Assembly: GCF_003952425.1 (NCBI RefSeq)
Contig: NZ_CP034449.1
Coordinates: forward strand, 7,304,001-7,368,000
Reading direction: 5' to 3'
DNA: 64,000 nt
Origin: Mesorhizobium sp. M2A.F.Ca.ET.046.03.2.1
GTDB lineage: Bacteria > Pseudomonadota > Alphaproteobacteria > Rhizobiales > Rhizobiaceae
Shown here one piece after another: positions 7,049 to 15,288 of the stretch. Numbering within the stretch: the stretch's first letter is position 1; each line of letters opens with the position of its first letter. The translations under genes were made by a program, and so were the position numbers. Below the pieces are notes generated by a model. That model was given only the letters and a program-made list of their open reading frames with translations. It was not told the DNA's origin and did not search any database.

Positions 7049-9093
7049 TCACTCCGCGGCCTGCAGCTGCTTGCGGCGCGCCGGCTGTCTGCGCCGGTGG
7101 CCGGCCTTCAGCGTGACGGCCGTCTTTCTGGAAAGCGCTCCGGTGACCGCGTCGACCATGCCGAAGGCCACGAAGTCGGCGTTTAGAGTGGCAGCCAGTT
7201 CTGCCGCGGCCCCGACGTCGCCATTGCCGACTTCCGACCAGAAAACGATGCCGACCCGAAGTTTCGCCTTGATGCGCTTCAGCCGACGAACCATGAAGCG
7301 CGCGTGCCGGGTGGATTGGCGGTTGAGGAAGCCGATCACGACGGCATCGATGGCTTCGAGGTCGAGACGGCGGATCGCCAATGGCTCGAGTTCGGTAAAG
7401 CTCGCCTTCGACACCGAAGCGCCCTGCACTTCCAGCACCTGGGCCAGCATCGCGGCGGCGGCGTCGTCGAGCTCGCCGCGCCCGCCGGCGCAGAGCACTG
7501 CGATGCCCGAGCCGTCGGGCAAATCGACCTCCTCTTCCTCCACCTCGGCAGGCTTGGCTTCGCCAGGGTTTTTCTCGCTAGCCTTGTTTTTCTCGCTAGC
7601 CTTGTTTTTCTCGCCAGCCTTGCTGTCGGCTGCCTTCTCATCGGCAGCGGCCGCCTGCTCGCTTTCTTCCTCCTCGGCCTCCTGCTGGGCGCTGTCGTCG
7701 AGATTGGCGACCAGCGTCAAGGCGCTGTCGGCAAGCTGCCGGCGCTGCGCGTCATCCATGACGCCGCGCTCCCGGTCCTGCTCGCCGAGCAGCAGCGCGG
7801 GAATCGCCACCTTGCCGTAGAATTCGAACAGATACTTGTCCTCCAGCATCTCCTCGGCATGGTCGGTCGCCTCGTCCGGGTCGCCGGCCAGGAGCCGCTG
7901 GTAGAGCCTGGCATGCGGCTCCAGCACCGGCTCGTTGCCGAACAGGACGTCGAGGAACTCGAACTGCGGCACGTGCCGGCCGAGCACCACCAGGCAGACG
8001 GTGAGCGGCGTCGACAGCACCAGGCCGATCGGCCCCCACAGCCAGGTCCAGAAGATCGCCGCCACGATGATGGCCAGGGGCGACAAGCCCGTATGCGAGC
8101 CATAGAGCCACGGCTCGATGACATTGCCGGTGACGAGCTCCACGACGACGAACAGCGCGGCGGTCCACAACAGCAGCGACCAGCCGGGCGCCACGGCCAA
8201 GGCGAGGAACAGCGGCAGCAGCGCGCCGATGATCGGGCCGATATAGGGCACGAAGCGCAGTGCCAGCGCCAGCAGGCCCCAAAGCAGCGCGTTGGGGATG
8301 CCGAGCACCCAGAGCCCGATGGTGATGGGCACGGCGTAGATGATGTTGACCACCAGTTGCATCAGCAGATACTGGCCGACGCGCTTGCCGGCATCCTGCA
8401 GCGCCTGCGTGGTACGATGGAGGTCGCCATAGCCGACCAGCCGGATGAAGCGGTCGCGCAGGTCCTCGCGCTCCATCAGCATGAAAATGACGACGATGAT
8501 GACGAGGCCGGCGGAGCCGAGCGGGCTGAGCACGGGGCCGATCAGGTTCTGCAGCACCTCGAGCGGCTTTTCATGCGCGACGACCTCGACCGGGATCGGC
8601 TCGCGCTTCGGCGCCTGGGCGGCCGAGGGCAGCTGCGGCTCCTGGCGGTCGATCTCCTGGCCGACGCGCTCGATGACACCGCCGAGGCGCGAGATGATGC
8701 CGCCGCCGAGGCCGTTTTCCTTCAGCGCGCGGACCTTGGTCAGGATGTTGATCTGGTAGAGGGGATGTTCTGGGCGAGGTCGCTGACCTGGGTGGCGACG
8801 ACGAAGGAGAACAGCGAAAGGGCGGCGAAGGCGCCGGCGACGCTGGCGATGACAGCCGCGATGCGCGGAACCCCCGCGCGCTTCAGGGAGGACACGACAG
8901 GCGCGATGGCGAAGGTCAACAGAAGCGCGACGGCGATCGGCAGGAACACCTCGCGCCCGAAATAGAGCGCGGCCACCGTGACCACCACGCTCGCCACAGT
9001 CGGCAGCGCCGTGCGCGGATGGCCCCTGGACGCTGCGAGCAGGCCTTCCAGCCTCGGCTCCGACGCCCCGTTCCCGCGATTGGCCGCCACCAT
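7049..9093 (-). pseudogene. AI-2E family transporter with one frameshift
   Basis: The protein starts at ATG 9093 (MVAANRGNG; GGAGG five bases upstream) and shows the first PerM/AI-2E transmembrane segments (TVAALYFGREVFLPIAVALL). At a run of four G (8761-8764, C on the coding strand) the frame breaks: one more C would join QNIP to LYQINILTKVRALK. The rest is intact, with about five more transmembrane helices, the family VVEWP-like loop region and a long cytoplasmic tail with an acidic stretch and a C-terminal alpha/beta domain. It may be a true inactivation or a base-calling error. Family members export AI-2 or act as Na+/H+ antiporters; the substrate here is unknown. Confidence 0.8.
7571..7616. 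repeat. Tandem 18-bp repeat in the AI-2E transporter tail
   Basis: Two exact 18-base units (TTTCTCGCTAGCCTTGTT) and part of a third encode the repeated peptide EKNKAS in the hydrophilic tail. The unit keeps frame, so copy number can vary without loss of the gene. Confidence 0.8.
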
Positions 9094-9287
9094 CGAGCCT
9101 CCATGCCGTCTGTCCGGCAATGATCCCAGATACTTCGCCGGCGTGCAACGCGCCGAAGCCCGGTCGGTTGCAGCTGCTCTAATAAATATCCGGGTTCATG
9201 AAGTTGCGGGGACGAAGTAAGGCGCTGGATTCGCCGCCTTGGTCCTGCCCATGCCCTGTCCGGGCTGCCAACCCTGGCAACTCGCCG

Positions 9288-9312
9288 GGAACATGGACCG
9301 CGCGAAATCGTT
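9288..9312 (+). promoter_or_regulatory. EcfG/RpoE2-type promoter (GGAAC-N16-CGTT)
   Basis: GGAAC 9288-9292, CGTT 9309-9312. The predicted start is about 30 bases before the ATG of the His/Tyr-rich secreted protein at 9351. Confidence 0.7.
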
Positions 9313-9350
9313 GTCTTGCCGAAGGGGCCTTGAAACTCAAGGAGGCAGCG

Positions 9351-9671
9351 ATGAAAAAGCTTCTGCTTGCTTCGATGATCGCCATCGCCTCGGCGTTTGC
9401 GATCGCGCCGGCCAGCGCCGGCGGCGTGCAACTCGGTATCGGCATCGGTCCGGGCTATGATGACGACTACTACAACGATGACTACAGCCCATATTATCGC
9501 CATCACCGGTATTACCGGCACGTCTATGACGACGACTACTACACCCCATACCATCGTCGTTACGTGGTTCGGTATCACAACCGGTATGACGACAATTGCC
9601 GGGTCAGGATCGTGAAGCACTGGCGACATCATCACCGCGTCATTGAAAAGATCCGTATCTGCGAGCGCTGA
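9351..9671 (+). CDS. Secreted His/Tyr/Asp-rich protein, paralogue 1
   Basis: 106 residues. A clean signal peptide (MKKLLLASMIAIASAFAIAP, then ASA) is followed by a mature part unusually rich in Tyr, Asp and His (PGYDDDYYNDDYSPYYRHH), ending in a Cys-containing basic segment (CRVRIVKHWRHHHRVIEKI). The AAGGAGG ribosome site is seven bases before the ATG. The composition suggests metal or surface binding in the periplasm, but this is inference. An EcfG-type promoter lies just upstream, so general-stress induction is likely. The paralogue at 9900 has the same signal peptide and promoter layout. Confidence 0.75.
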   Translation: MKKLLLASMIAIASAFAIAPASAGGVQLGIGIGPGYDDDYYNDDYSPYYRHHRYYRHVYDDDYYTPYHRRYVVRYHNRYDDNCRVRIVKHWRHHHRVIEKIRICER

Positions 9672-9841
9672 CCCGCAGCACCGGCCCAACTCCCGTGTGG
9701 GGAGATGGGCCGGACGCGACAGCAATGGCGTCGACCCTGGGCAATACCGGGTAGAACCTCTGGTCGCCGCGCCGTGGCAACGCTCCATGCCGCTGGCGGC
9801 GGCTTTCTCCTCCTCGATACTCCGGGAAATATTAGCGATCG

Positions 9842-9867
9842 GGAACATAGGCCTCCCGCCGCGCGTT
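9842..9867 (+). promoter_or_regulatory. EcfG/RpoE2-type promoter (GGAAC-N17-CGTT)
   Basis: GGAAC 9842-9846, CGTT 9864-9867, directly upstream of the Gly/Tyr/His-rich gene at 9900. Confidence 0.7.
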
Positions 9868-9899
9868 ACCCGATAATCAGCCTTCAGGAGGAGGTTGCC

Positions 9900-10214
9900 A
9901 TGAAAAAACTTCTACTTGCTTCGGTGATCGCAGTCGCGTCGGCGGCGTCCACGGTAGCGCCGGCGGATGCGCACGGCTTCCTCGGTCTCGGTTTCGGTCC
10001 GTTCGGCGGCTCTCCGTTCTACGGCGGTCCGATGTATGGCGGTCCGTTCTACGACTATGGCGGCCGCTACTACGGCCCGCGCTACTACGACGACTATTAT
10101 CCCAGCTACTACCGGCACCACAGGTATTACTACCGGCACCACTACAGGCACCATCACAGGCACCACCACAGGCACCACCACAGGCATCACCACGGGTACT
10201 ATTACAAGTACTAG
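9900..10214 (+). CDS. Secreted Gly/Tyr/His-rich protein, paralogue 2
   Basis: 104 residues. The signal peptide (MKKLLLASVIAVASA) is nearly the same as in the gene at 9351. The mature part has a Gly/Phe/Tyr-rich half (FYGGPMYGGPFYDYGG) and a C-terminal run of RHH units ending HHGYYYKY. The RHH run is coded by near-identical 12-base tandem units, so it can grow or shrink by slippage. The ribosome site is AGGAGGAGG. Periplasmic metal sequestration is a reasonable guess but unproven. Confidence 0.75.
   Translation: MKKLLLASVIAVASAASTVAPADAHGFLGLGFGPFGGSPFYGGPMYGGPFYDYGGRYYGPRYYDDYYPSYYRHHRYYYRHHYRHHHRHHHRHHHRHHHGYYYKY
10146..10193. repeat. Four 12-bp tandem units coding RHHH
   Basis: Units of the type AGGCACCACCAC repeat four times with one-base differences and encode the His/Arg tail of the protein at 9900. 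Confidence 0.8.
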
Positions 10215-10280
10215 GCGGTGGGCGACTGGCGCACGGCAGAAGCGGCATTGACCAGACGCAAGCGTGGCCGCGCTTCGCGG

Positions 10281-10427
10281 TCGTCATCCTAGGGCGGAGC
10301 AAGGAGCGAAGCGACGCGCGCAGACCCTAGGATCCATGCAGTGCTGCCACGGCGCAGAATTCTGATCCGTGGCATTCCTCGGCCCACGTCACGGCATGGA
10401 TCCTTGGGTCAAGCCCAAGGATGACGA
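10281..10427. repeat. Dispersed palindromic element, family 3, copy 2
   Basis: It matches the element at 5838-5998 over both inverted halves (TCGTCATCCTAGGGCGGAGC at the left, CAAGGATGACGA at the right). It lies between the His-rich gene and the DUF763 gene. Confidence 0.75.
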
Positions 10428-10519
10428 AGATGGTTTGGGCCTCTTTCGCCAGCTTCGCGCAGCGCCTTGCAAATCCCCGCCAAAATGCCATCTAAATCAC
10501 CGGCATCCAGGAGAATCAC

Positions 10520-11767
10520 GTGACGCAGCGAAGCGGCAGCGCCGACCTGCCGCTGCATGGCGGGCGGGTCCCGAAATGGCTGGGCGAGCGCATGACCAAG
10601 CTCGGCGCGGTGCTGTGCGAGGCGATCATCCACCATTACGGCCGCGACGAGCTTTTGCGGCGGCTGGCGCATCCCTTCTGGTTCCAGTCCTTCGGCGCCG
10701 TGATGGGCATGGACTGGCATTCCTCCGGCATCACCACTTCCGTCATCGGCGCGCTGAAGCGCGGGCTGAACCCGATGGCCGGCGAGCTCGGCATCCATGT
10801 CTGCGGCGGGCGCGGCGCGCATTCGCGCAAGACGCCGGGCGAATTGCTGGCCATCGGCGAGCATGTCGGCCTGGACGGCGATGCGCTTGCCACCGCCAGC
10901 CGGCTGGTCGCCAAGGTGGACAGCGCCGCCGTGCAGGACGGCTACGACCTCTATCTGCACGGCTTCATCGTCGCCGATGACGGGCGCTGGGTGGTGGTGC
11001 AGCAGGGCATGAACGGCGATGCCCGCCAGGCGCGCCGCTATCACTGGCTGTCGGAAGGCTTGACCAGCTTCGTCGACCAGCCGCATGCCGCAATCGAAGG
11101 CGAGCGCCAGGGCGAGATCGTCAACCTGACCGACCGGCGCGCCGAAAAAGCCCGCGGCAGCCAGGTCGAGTTGCTCAAGACCATGAGCCCGGAAAAGATC
11201 CTGAACGAGCTTGCCGTGCTGGAGCCGCGGCCCGAGCCTGAACCGGCCGCGCAGCCGATGCTGCCTAACCTCATCATGCCCGCGCATCACGACGTGCGCG
11301 AGAGCGACATCGTCATGCGCCGCCTGCACGGCAACATCGCCTCGGCAATCGAAAGCGGCCCGAAGGATTTCCCCGAGCTGCTGCTGGTCCCCGGCGTCGG
11401 CCCGCGCACGGTGCGGGCGCTCGCCATGGTCTCCGAAGTGGTGCACGGCGCGCCCTACCGCTTCTCCGACCCGGCCCGCTTCTCGCTAGCCCACGGCGGC
11501 AAGGACCGCCACCCCTTCCCCGTGCCGCTGAAGGTCTATGACGAGACGATATCCGTGCTGAAATCGGCGGTGGGCAAGGCGAAGCTCGGGCGCGGCGAGG
11601 AGCTGGAGGCGCTAAGAAGGCTGGACGGGGAGTCACGCCGGATGGAGCGGTATGTGACCGGACCGAGCTTGAAGGAGATCGTGGCGGGCGAGATGGACCA
11701 GTCGCATCTGCTGGGGGGTAGGAGTGTGTTTGGGTGGGAGGGGCCTGCGGGCGATAAGTTGGAATAG
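10520..11767 (+). CDS. DUF763 domain protein
   Basis: 415 residues, full length for the family. The N-terminal SADLPLHGGRVPKWLGERM and the conserved GAVMGMDWHSSGITTS, then GLGIHVCGGRG-like GELGIHVCGGRGAHSRKTP, identify DUF763. A helix-hairpin-helix-like segment (LLLVPGVGPRTVRALAMVSE, residues ~293-312) suggests DNA binding. The GTG start has AGGAG seven bases upstream. Family function is not established; similar proteins occur near DNA-repair genes in other genomes. No partner is adjacent here. Confidence 0.88.
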   Translation: MTQRSGSADLPLHGGRVPKWLGERMTKLGAVLCEAIIHHYGRDELLRRLAHPFWFQSFGAVMGMDWHSSGITTSVIGALKRGLNPMAGELGIHVCGGRGAHSRKTPGELLAIGEHVGLDGDALATASRLVAKVDSAAVQDGYDLYLHGFIVADDGRWVVVQQGMNGDARQARRYHWLSEGLTSFVDQPHAAIEGERQGEIVNLTDRRAEKARGSQVELLKTMSPEKILNELAVLEPRPEPEPAAQPMLPNLIMPAHHDVRESDIVMRRLHGNIASAIESGPKDFPELLLVPGVGPRTVRALAMVSEVVHGAPYRFSDPARFSLAHGGKDRHPFPVPLKVYDETISVLKSAVGKAKLGRGEELEALRRLDGESRRMERYVTGPSLKEIVAGEMDQSHLLGGRSVFGWEGPAGDKLE

Positions 11768-11816
11768 TGCAAAATCGTGGGAACGACTCTTGCGCGCTGC
11801 CTGCTTCACCTCACGT

Positions 11817-12332
11817 TTAAATGGAGCGATTGGCTATCGCTTTCGCCTCAGCCGCCCAAGAAAGAAAGCTACTTAGAAACTCTTCCGAGACATCAATTTT
11901 CTGATCACTCCATCGGAAGCTTTTGTCTTCGGCAGACAGGCCGTAGTGAATGGTGCGTTCGTTCCCAGCTTCTTCGATCTTCTTCAGTGCGTTCTTTCGC
12001 GAGCCGTAGAGCCGATCTTCAATATGCTCGAAATGATCCCTTGCTCTCTTGTATGCTGAGAGATCCAAAGCCCCAACATGGCTAGCCATTTCGGCGCCCA
12101 AGACATTTGACGCTAAGACAATTCCATCCTTCACTCTGTCGATAGCGATTAGAAAAAAGTGCAACTCTACCAACGCGCGTTTGTATCTCTTCTGCCGCCA
12201 CGCATCGAACATCAAAGCATGTTGTCGTTCGACAGCTTCGAGGTATCTGTCGACTAAGCCTAGGCCATCGTGCAGCTGACCAGTTGGGTCTGCAGTTAGG
12301 TAAGCAAGCAGTTGCTCAGTTTCGTCGTTCAT
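11817..12332 (-). CDS. Hypothetical helical protein, AT-rich (171 aa)
   Basis: A mostly alpha-helical, soluble protein with no motif I can name (N-terminus MNDETEQLLAYLTADPTGQL). Its base composition and codon use (many AAA, AAT, TTC/TTT codons) are clearly more AT-rich than the flanking genes. Together with the adjacent prophage remnant this suggests acquisition by transfer. Confidence 0.65.
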   Translation of the reverse strand: MNDETEQLLAYLTADPTGQLHDGLGLVDRYLEAVERQHALMFDAWRQKRYKRALVELHFFLIAIDRVKDGIVLASNVLGAEMASHVGALDLSAYKRARDHFEHIEDRLYGSRKNALKKIEEAGNERTIHYGLSAEDKSFRWSDQKIDVSEEFLSSFLSWAAEAKAIANRSI

Positions 12333-12375
12333 GGGGTAAACAATAACGCCTTGAGTGACATATACTAGGCCACCT

Positions 12376-12972
12376 TCACCCCGCCTTCCTCCCCATCATC
12401 CCGTAGTGCACCGCCAACAAATCCAGCCCGACCTTCAGCAGCTTCACCACTACATCCCTTCCCTCGCCGCTACGCTCGGCGATGGCCTTCACCGACAGGC
12501 CTTCGAGGCAAGTCTTGCGCACCACCTCCGCCACCTCCCAATGGGCGAGCGCGGCGGCTGCATGGGCATGCGCCCGGCCGGCTGAGAGGACGCGGTCGGG
12601 GACGCCGCCGCCGACGCGGCTGGCGTCAACGCGTTCGCTCCAGGATTGCGGCTGCAGGCCGTGCCGGGCGGCGCGCTCGAAATCGTCGCGAAAGCGCTGG
12701 CCGGCCTCGCGCTGCTGGCGCGTCAGCGAGGTGATGCCGGTGAGCGGGTCGACATTGCGCAGGCGCACGATGCCGCCGGTGGAGGTGTAGCCGCCGTTCG
12801 ACACTTCGTAGACGCGGCGCGCCTCGGCCGTGCCAGCGGTCAGCCGCTGGCGGCCGAAGGCGTCCTGCTTGAGGGCGAAGTCATGGCCGACCTCGCGGCG
12901 GATGCGCACCTGCGCGGCCTCGCCCTTGGGAAGCTTTGGGGGTTGGGGTTTCTTTGAGGGCTTGCGGGGCAT
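12376..12972 (-). CDS. DUF6456-like prophage protein
   Basis: 198 residues. The C-terminal 100 residues resemble the DUF6456 layout: QREAGQRFRDDFERA, an intermediate disordered part, then VVRKTCLEGLSVKAIAERSG and a final LLKVGLDLLAVHYGM helix, typical of HTH-containing alphaproteobacterial or phage proteins. ATG 12972 (MPRKPSKKP) has AAAGGA upstream; longer starts exist. It is the last gene of the minus-strand prophage early cluster. Regulatory or packaging-related function is possible, but not shown. Confidence 0.6.
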   Translation of the reverse strand: MPRKPSKKPQPPKLPKGEAAQVRIRREVGHDFALKQDAFGRQRLTAGTAEARRVYEVSNGGYTSTGGIVRLRNVDPLTGITSLTRQQREAGQRFRDDFERAARHGLQPQSWSERVDASRVGGGVPDRVLSAGRAHAHAAAALAHWEVAEVVRKTCLEGLSVKAIAERSGEGRDVVVKLLKVGLDLLAVHYGMMGRKAG

Positions 12973-13015
12973 GGGTGCGGTCCTTTGTGGGGTGGGACGT
13001 TGCAGAACTTGGGTT

Positions 13016-13084
13016 CCTCGCCCCCGCAACGCGGGGGAGAGGTGGCCGCGAAGCGGACGGAGAGGGGGGACGCCCTCCGCGAAG
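13016..13084. repeat. Dispersed repeat family 2, left copy
   Basis: CCTCGCCCCCGCAACGCGGG, then GAGAGGTGG and GGACGGAGAGGGGG. The inverted partner is at 13160-13230, so the pair forms an interrupted palindrome around the 3' end of the next gene. Confidence 0.75.
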
Positions 13085-13144
13085 CCAATGGCGTACGGTG
13101 GGTGTTCTCGTTCGGCTTCGCGTGTGATGCGAGGTGCCGGGTTC

Positions 13145-13522
13145 TCAGCCGGCTTTGATTTCGCGGAGGGCGTCCCCCTCTCCGTCGCGGCTTCGCCGCG
13201 CCACCTCTCCCCCGCATTGCGGGGGCGAGGAACTGGCGCCTAGCTGGACACTCCGCTTCGCCGTCAGCTCCCGCATCAGCCGCCTCTCGCGCACTTCGAT
13301 GGAAAGCTGGGCGCTCGACGGGCAGAACTGGGCGTTGGCCATCTTGGCCTCGCCGCGAATGAAGCGCCGGATCGCGGCCTCGACGTCTTGAAGCTCGGCA
13401 TCCTGCACGGCGGCCAGATAGCCGCGCAGCTGCATCTCGGCGTCAGCCAGCGCGGACTGCGGGAAGCAGGAAAACATCGCGGCTAGCGCCTTCGCCGCCT
13501 GCTGCAATTCGGCTGCAGTCAT
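13145..13522 (-). CDS. Phage-type hypothetical protein with repeat-encoded C-terminus
   Basis: 125 residues from ATG 13522, chosen because GAGGAG lies four bases upstream. The first 95 residues are helical (TAAELQQAAKALAAMFSCFP, then VEAAIRRFIRGEAKMANAQF) and resemble small phage proteins next to replication genes. The last 30 residues (SPPQCGGEVARRSRDGEGD) are a translation of the family 2 repeat at 13160-13230, so the original C-terminus was replaced. It overlaps the upstream gene by 80 bases in another frame. Confidence 0.6.
   Translation of the reverse strand: MTAAELQQAAKALAAMFSCFPQSALADAEMQLRGYLAAVQDAELQDVEAAIRRFIRGEAKMANAQFCPSSAQLSIEVRERRLMRELTAKRSVQLGASSSPPQCGGEVARRSRDGEGDALREIKAG
13160..13230. 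repeat. Dispersed repeat family 2, inverted copy
   Basis: Inverted partner of 13016-13084: CGCGGAGGGCGTCCCCCTCT, then CCACCTCTCCCCCGC and GCGGGGGCGAGG. It forms the end of the coding frame at 13145-13522. Confidence 0.75.
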
Positions 13523-14135
13523 TGATCTCCTCGATGATTGCGTTGGCGGCATCGACATGGGTTTTGCGCCCACGCCATTTTTGTCCGGGCGCGGCCGGGC
13601 GATCCGAAACTGCTTTTCCATTCCTGTTCCGCGAAGCGGAGGAAGAAAACGCCGGGGCGTTTTCTTTTGATGGATCGATGGATTGTGGACTCTGGAAGTC
13701 TGGACTATGGGGCTTATCGCCCGCCTTATCCCCGGCCCTTGCCCGCCGCTTATCCGGGGGCGAAAAAGCCCTTTCCTTCGAAAGGCTTGGGTTGCCGCCC
13801 TTCAAGCCGTTCTTGCGCGCCGCGCGCGCCTTGCGGGCGTCGGCGATCATGCGTCGGGAATAGATGCGGCCGTGGCGATCGCGCGAGAAGACGCGGTTGC
13901 CTTCCAGTTCGGAAAGCAGCGCGCCAAGCTCCCCCTCCGCACAGCCGGCAAGGCGGGCAAGGGCCGTCTCCTCCAGCCCCTTGCCGGCGATCGCGACATA
14001 GCCGATGGGCTCGTGCGCGGCGGCAATGCACAGCATGCGCATCCAAAGGCCCTGCGCCGCGAGCGAGCACAGCCGCAGGTTCGGATCGGACTCCCAGTCC
14101 GACCAGAAGAATTTCGACCAGATCGTGCCGCTCAT
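13443..14135 (-). CDS. Phage replication-type protein (DUF1376-like N-terminus)
   Basis: 230 residues from ATG 14135 (MSGTIWSKFFWSDWESDPNL). The first 100 residues follow the pattern of phage replication initiator and DUF1376 proteins, a winged-helix start with LRLCSLAAQGLWMRMLCIAA and a second helix pair up to FSRDRHGRIYSRRM. The rest is a low-complexity, Lys/Ser/Pro-rich linker with a short helical end. It belongs to the minus-strand early cluster of the cryptic prophage. No helicase-loader motif is visible. Confidence 0.6.
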   Translation of the reverse strand: MSGTIWSKFFWSDWESDPNLRLCSLAAQGLWMRMLCIAAAHEPIGYVAIAGKGLEETALARLAGCAEGELGALLSELEGNRVFSRDRHGRIYSRRMIADARKARAARKNGLKGGNPSLSKERAFSPPDKRRARAGDKAGDKPHSPDFQSPQSIDPSKENAPAFSSSASRNRNGKAVSDRPAAPGQKWRGRKTHVDAANAIIEEINDCSRIAAGGEGASRDVFLLPAVRAG

Positions 14136-14168
14136 GGGGTGGGCTCGGTGGCGGGGCATTGGCGATTG

Positions 14169-14240
14169 GCCAATCTCCCCCCTTGTGGGGGAGATGTCCG
14201 GCAGGACAGAGGGGGGCGCTGTCCCGCCAGCCTATCGGCG
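14169..14240. repeat. Dispersed repeat family 1, copy facing left
   Basis: GCCAATCTCCCCCCTTGTGG, then GGAGATGTCCGGCAGGACAG and GGGGGGCGCTGTCCCGCC. The inverted partner is at 14307-14357. Confidence 0.8.
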
Positions 14241-14306
14241 TTTGGGATCCTTACCCCACCACAACAAACCATAGCGAAAGGCAGTTCTGAGACGTCGCGT
14301 TCCTTC

Positions 14307-14357
14307 GCGCCCCCCTCTGCCCTACCGGGCATCTCCCCCACAAGGGGGGAGATTGGC
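14307..14357. repeat. Dispersed repeat family 1, copy facing right
   Basis: GCGCCCCCCTCTGCCCTACC, then CATCTCCCCCACAAGG and GGAGATTGGC. It pairs with the copy at 14169-14240 and sits just past the GcrA-like gene. Confidence 0.8.
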
Positions 14358-14376
14358 AGCTCCGGTCTCCCGCCCA

Positions 14377-15177
14377 TCACATCCCCCTCCCGCGATGGCC
14401 GTGAAACCTGGCGTGGTGGTGCGCGCAGTAGGAGCGCGTGGCCGACGTCGGCAGGCCGCAGCAGAGCATGTCCGGTCCCGGGCGCGCGCCGAGCGGATCG
14501 GCTTCGGCATCCTCGCGCAGCGCCAGGTCGAGCGGCGCGCGGCAGCGGCCGAACAGGCAGTCGAGGAAGCGCATGGCCGCGACATGCGGCTGGCGGCCGG
14601 GGTTTACCGCAGGCGGCGGCGCGGGGAGCTTGTAGAGATGCGCTTCGGATTTCTGGCGCTCGCCAGGCGCAAGCCAGGCCGGCGGCAAGGCGCGCGCGGG
14701 CTTACGGGGTTTGGTTTTTTTGGGCTTGGGGGTGGCAGGGGCTTTGGCGATGTCCTTTTGCGTGGGGGTGTCACAAGCGGATAGGTCGGCGGGACAGCGC
14801 CCCCCTCTGCCCTGCCGGGCATCTCCCCCACTAGGGGGGAGATTGGCGGTTGCGACGCCGGCGCCTTCCACGAACTCGGCGAACCTGGAAAGCGCGGCCG
14901 GCTCGGAGAGCCCTCCAATCACCGTCCTGCCCCGCCTGCCTGGACGATCCGGCCGGGCATGTTTCCTCGGCCTGCCGCCGGCGCGGCCGCCCTTGGGGTT
15001 GGCGAAGCCGATGGCGCGCAGGCCGGCGTTGCGGTGGACGATGCCGATGATGGCGTTGCGCGAGACCGGGGCGCCGCGCAGCGCGCTGAAGCGGCCGGCG
15101 ATGCGCGAGGCCGACAGCCCCTCCTTCAGCCAGGCGGCGATCTCGTCGATTTCCTTTTCGGTATAGGCGGCTGCCAT
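14377..15177 (-). CDS. GcrA-family regulator with an in-frame repeat insertion
   Basis: 266 residues. Residues 5-50 (YTEKEIDEIAAWLKEGLSAS, then NAIIGIVHRN) are the GcrA helix-turn-helix that binds methylated promoters and recruits sigma-70 RNA polymerase. The C-terminal Cys/His segment (FLDCLFGRCRAPLD near 205-218; LCCG, CAHHHARFHG near the end) is the other family block. Between them residues ~112-138 (NLPPSGGDARQGRGGRCPAD) are the translated family 1 repeat at 14786-14847. Phages of alphaproteobacteria often carry such regulators. It leads the minus-strand early cluster with the genes below it. Confidence 0.75.
   Translation of the reverse strand: MAAAYTEKEIDEIAAWLKEGLSASRIAGRFSALRGAPVSRNAIIGIVHRNAGLRAIGFANPKGGRAGGRPRKHARPDRPGRRGRTVIGGLSEPAALSRFAEFVEGAGVATANLPPSGGDARQGRGGRCPADLSACDTPTQKDIAKAPATPKPKKTKPRKPARALPPAWLAPGERQKSEAHLYKLPAPPPAVNPGRQPHVAAMRFLDCLFGRCRAPLDLALREDAEADPLGARPGPDMLCCGLPTSATRSYCAHHHARFHGHRGRGM
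14786..14847. repeat. Dispersed repeat family 1, inside the GcrA-like gene
   Basis: GCGGGACAGCGCCCCCCTCT, CCTGCCGGGC and CATCTCCCCCACTAGG. It is read in frame within coding sequence, unlike the intergenic copies, and has no inverted partner nearby. Confidence 0.8.
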
Positions 15178-15288
15178 CTTCTCATTCCGTCGATTGCTAG
15201 GGGCGTGGGCTTGGGAAGCGCCGGGCTGAAGCCCAAGCGCCAGGGTTCGGCCGCGAGGCCGTCGGTGGGGTTCGGAAAAGGGTCGGGA

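Noticed and set aside
7304..8965. 553-residue plus-strand frame across the AI-2E transporter
   Set aside because: Antisense shadow of a recognisable membrane protein; no ribosome site and no family.
10146..10193. Short regular repeats that could suggest a CRISPR array
   Set aside because: The units are 12 bases, without spacers, and lie in coding sequence for RHHH; no cas genes are present.
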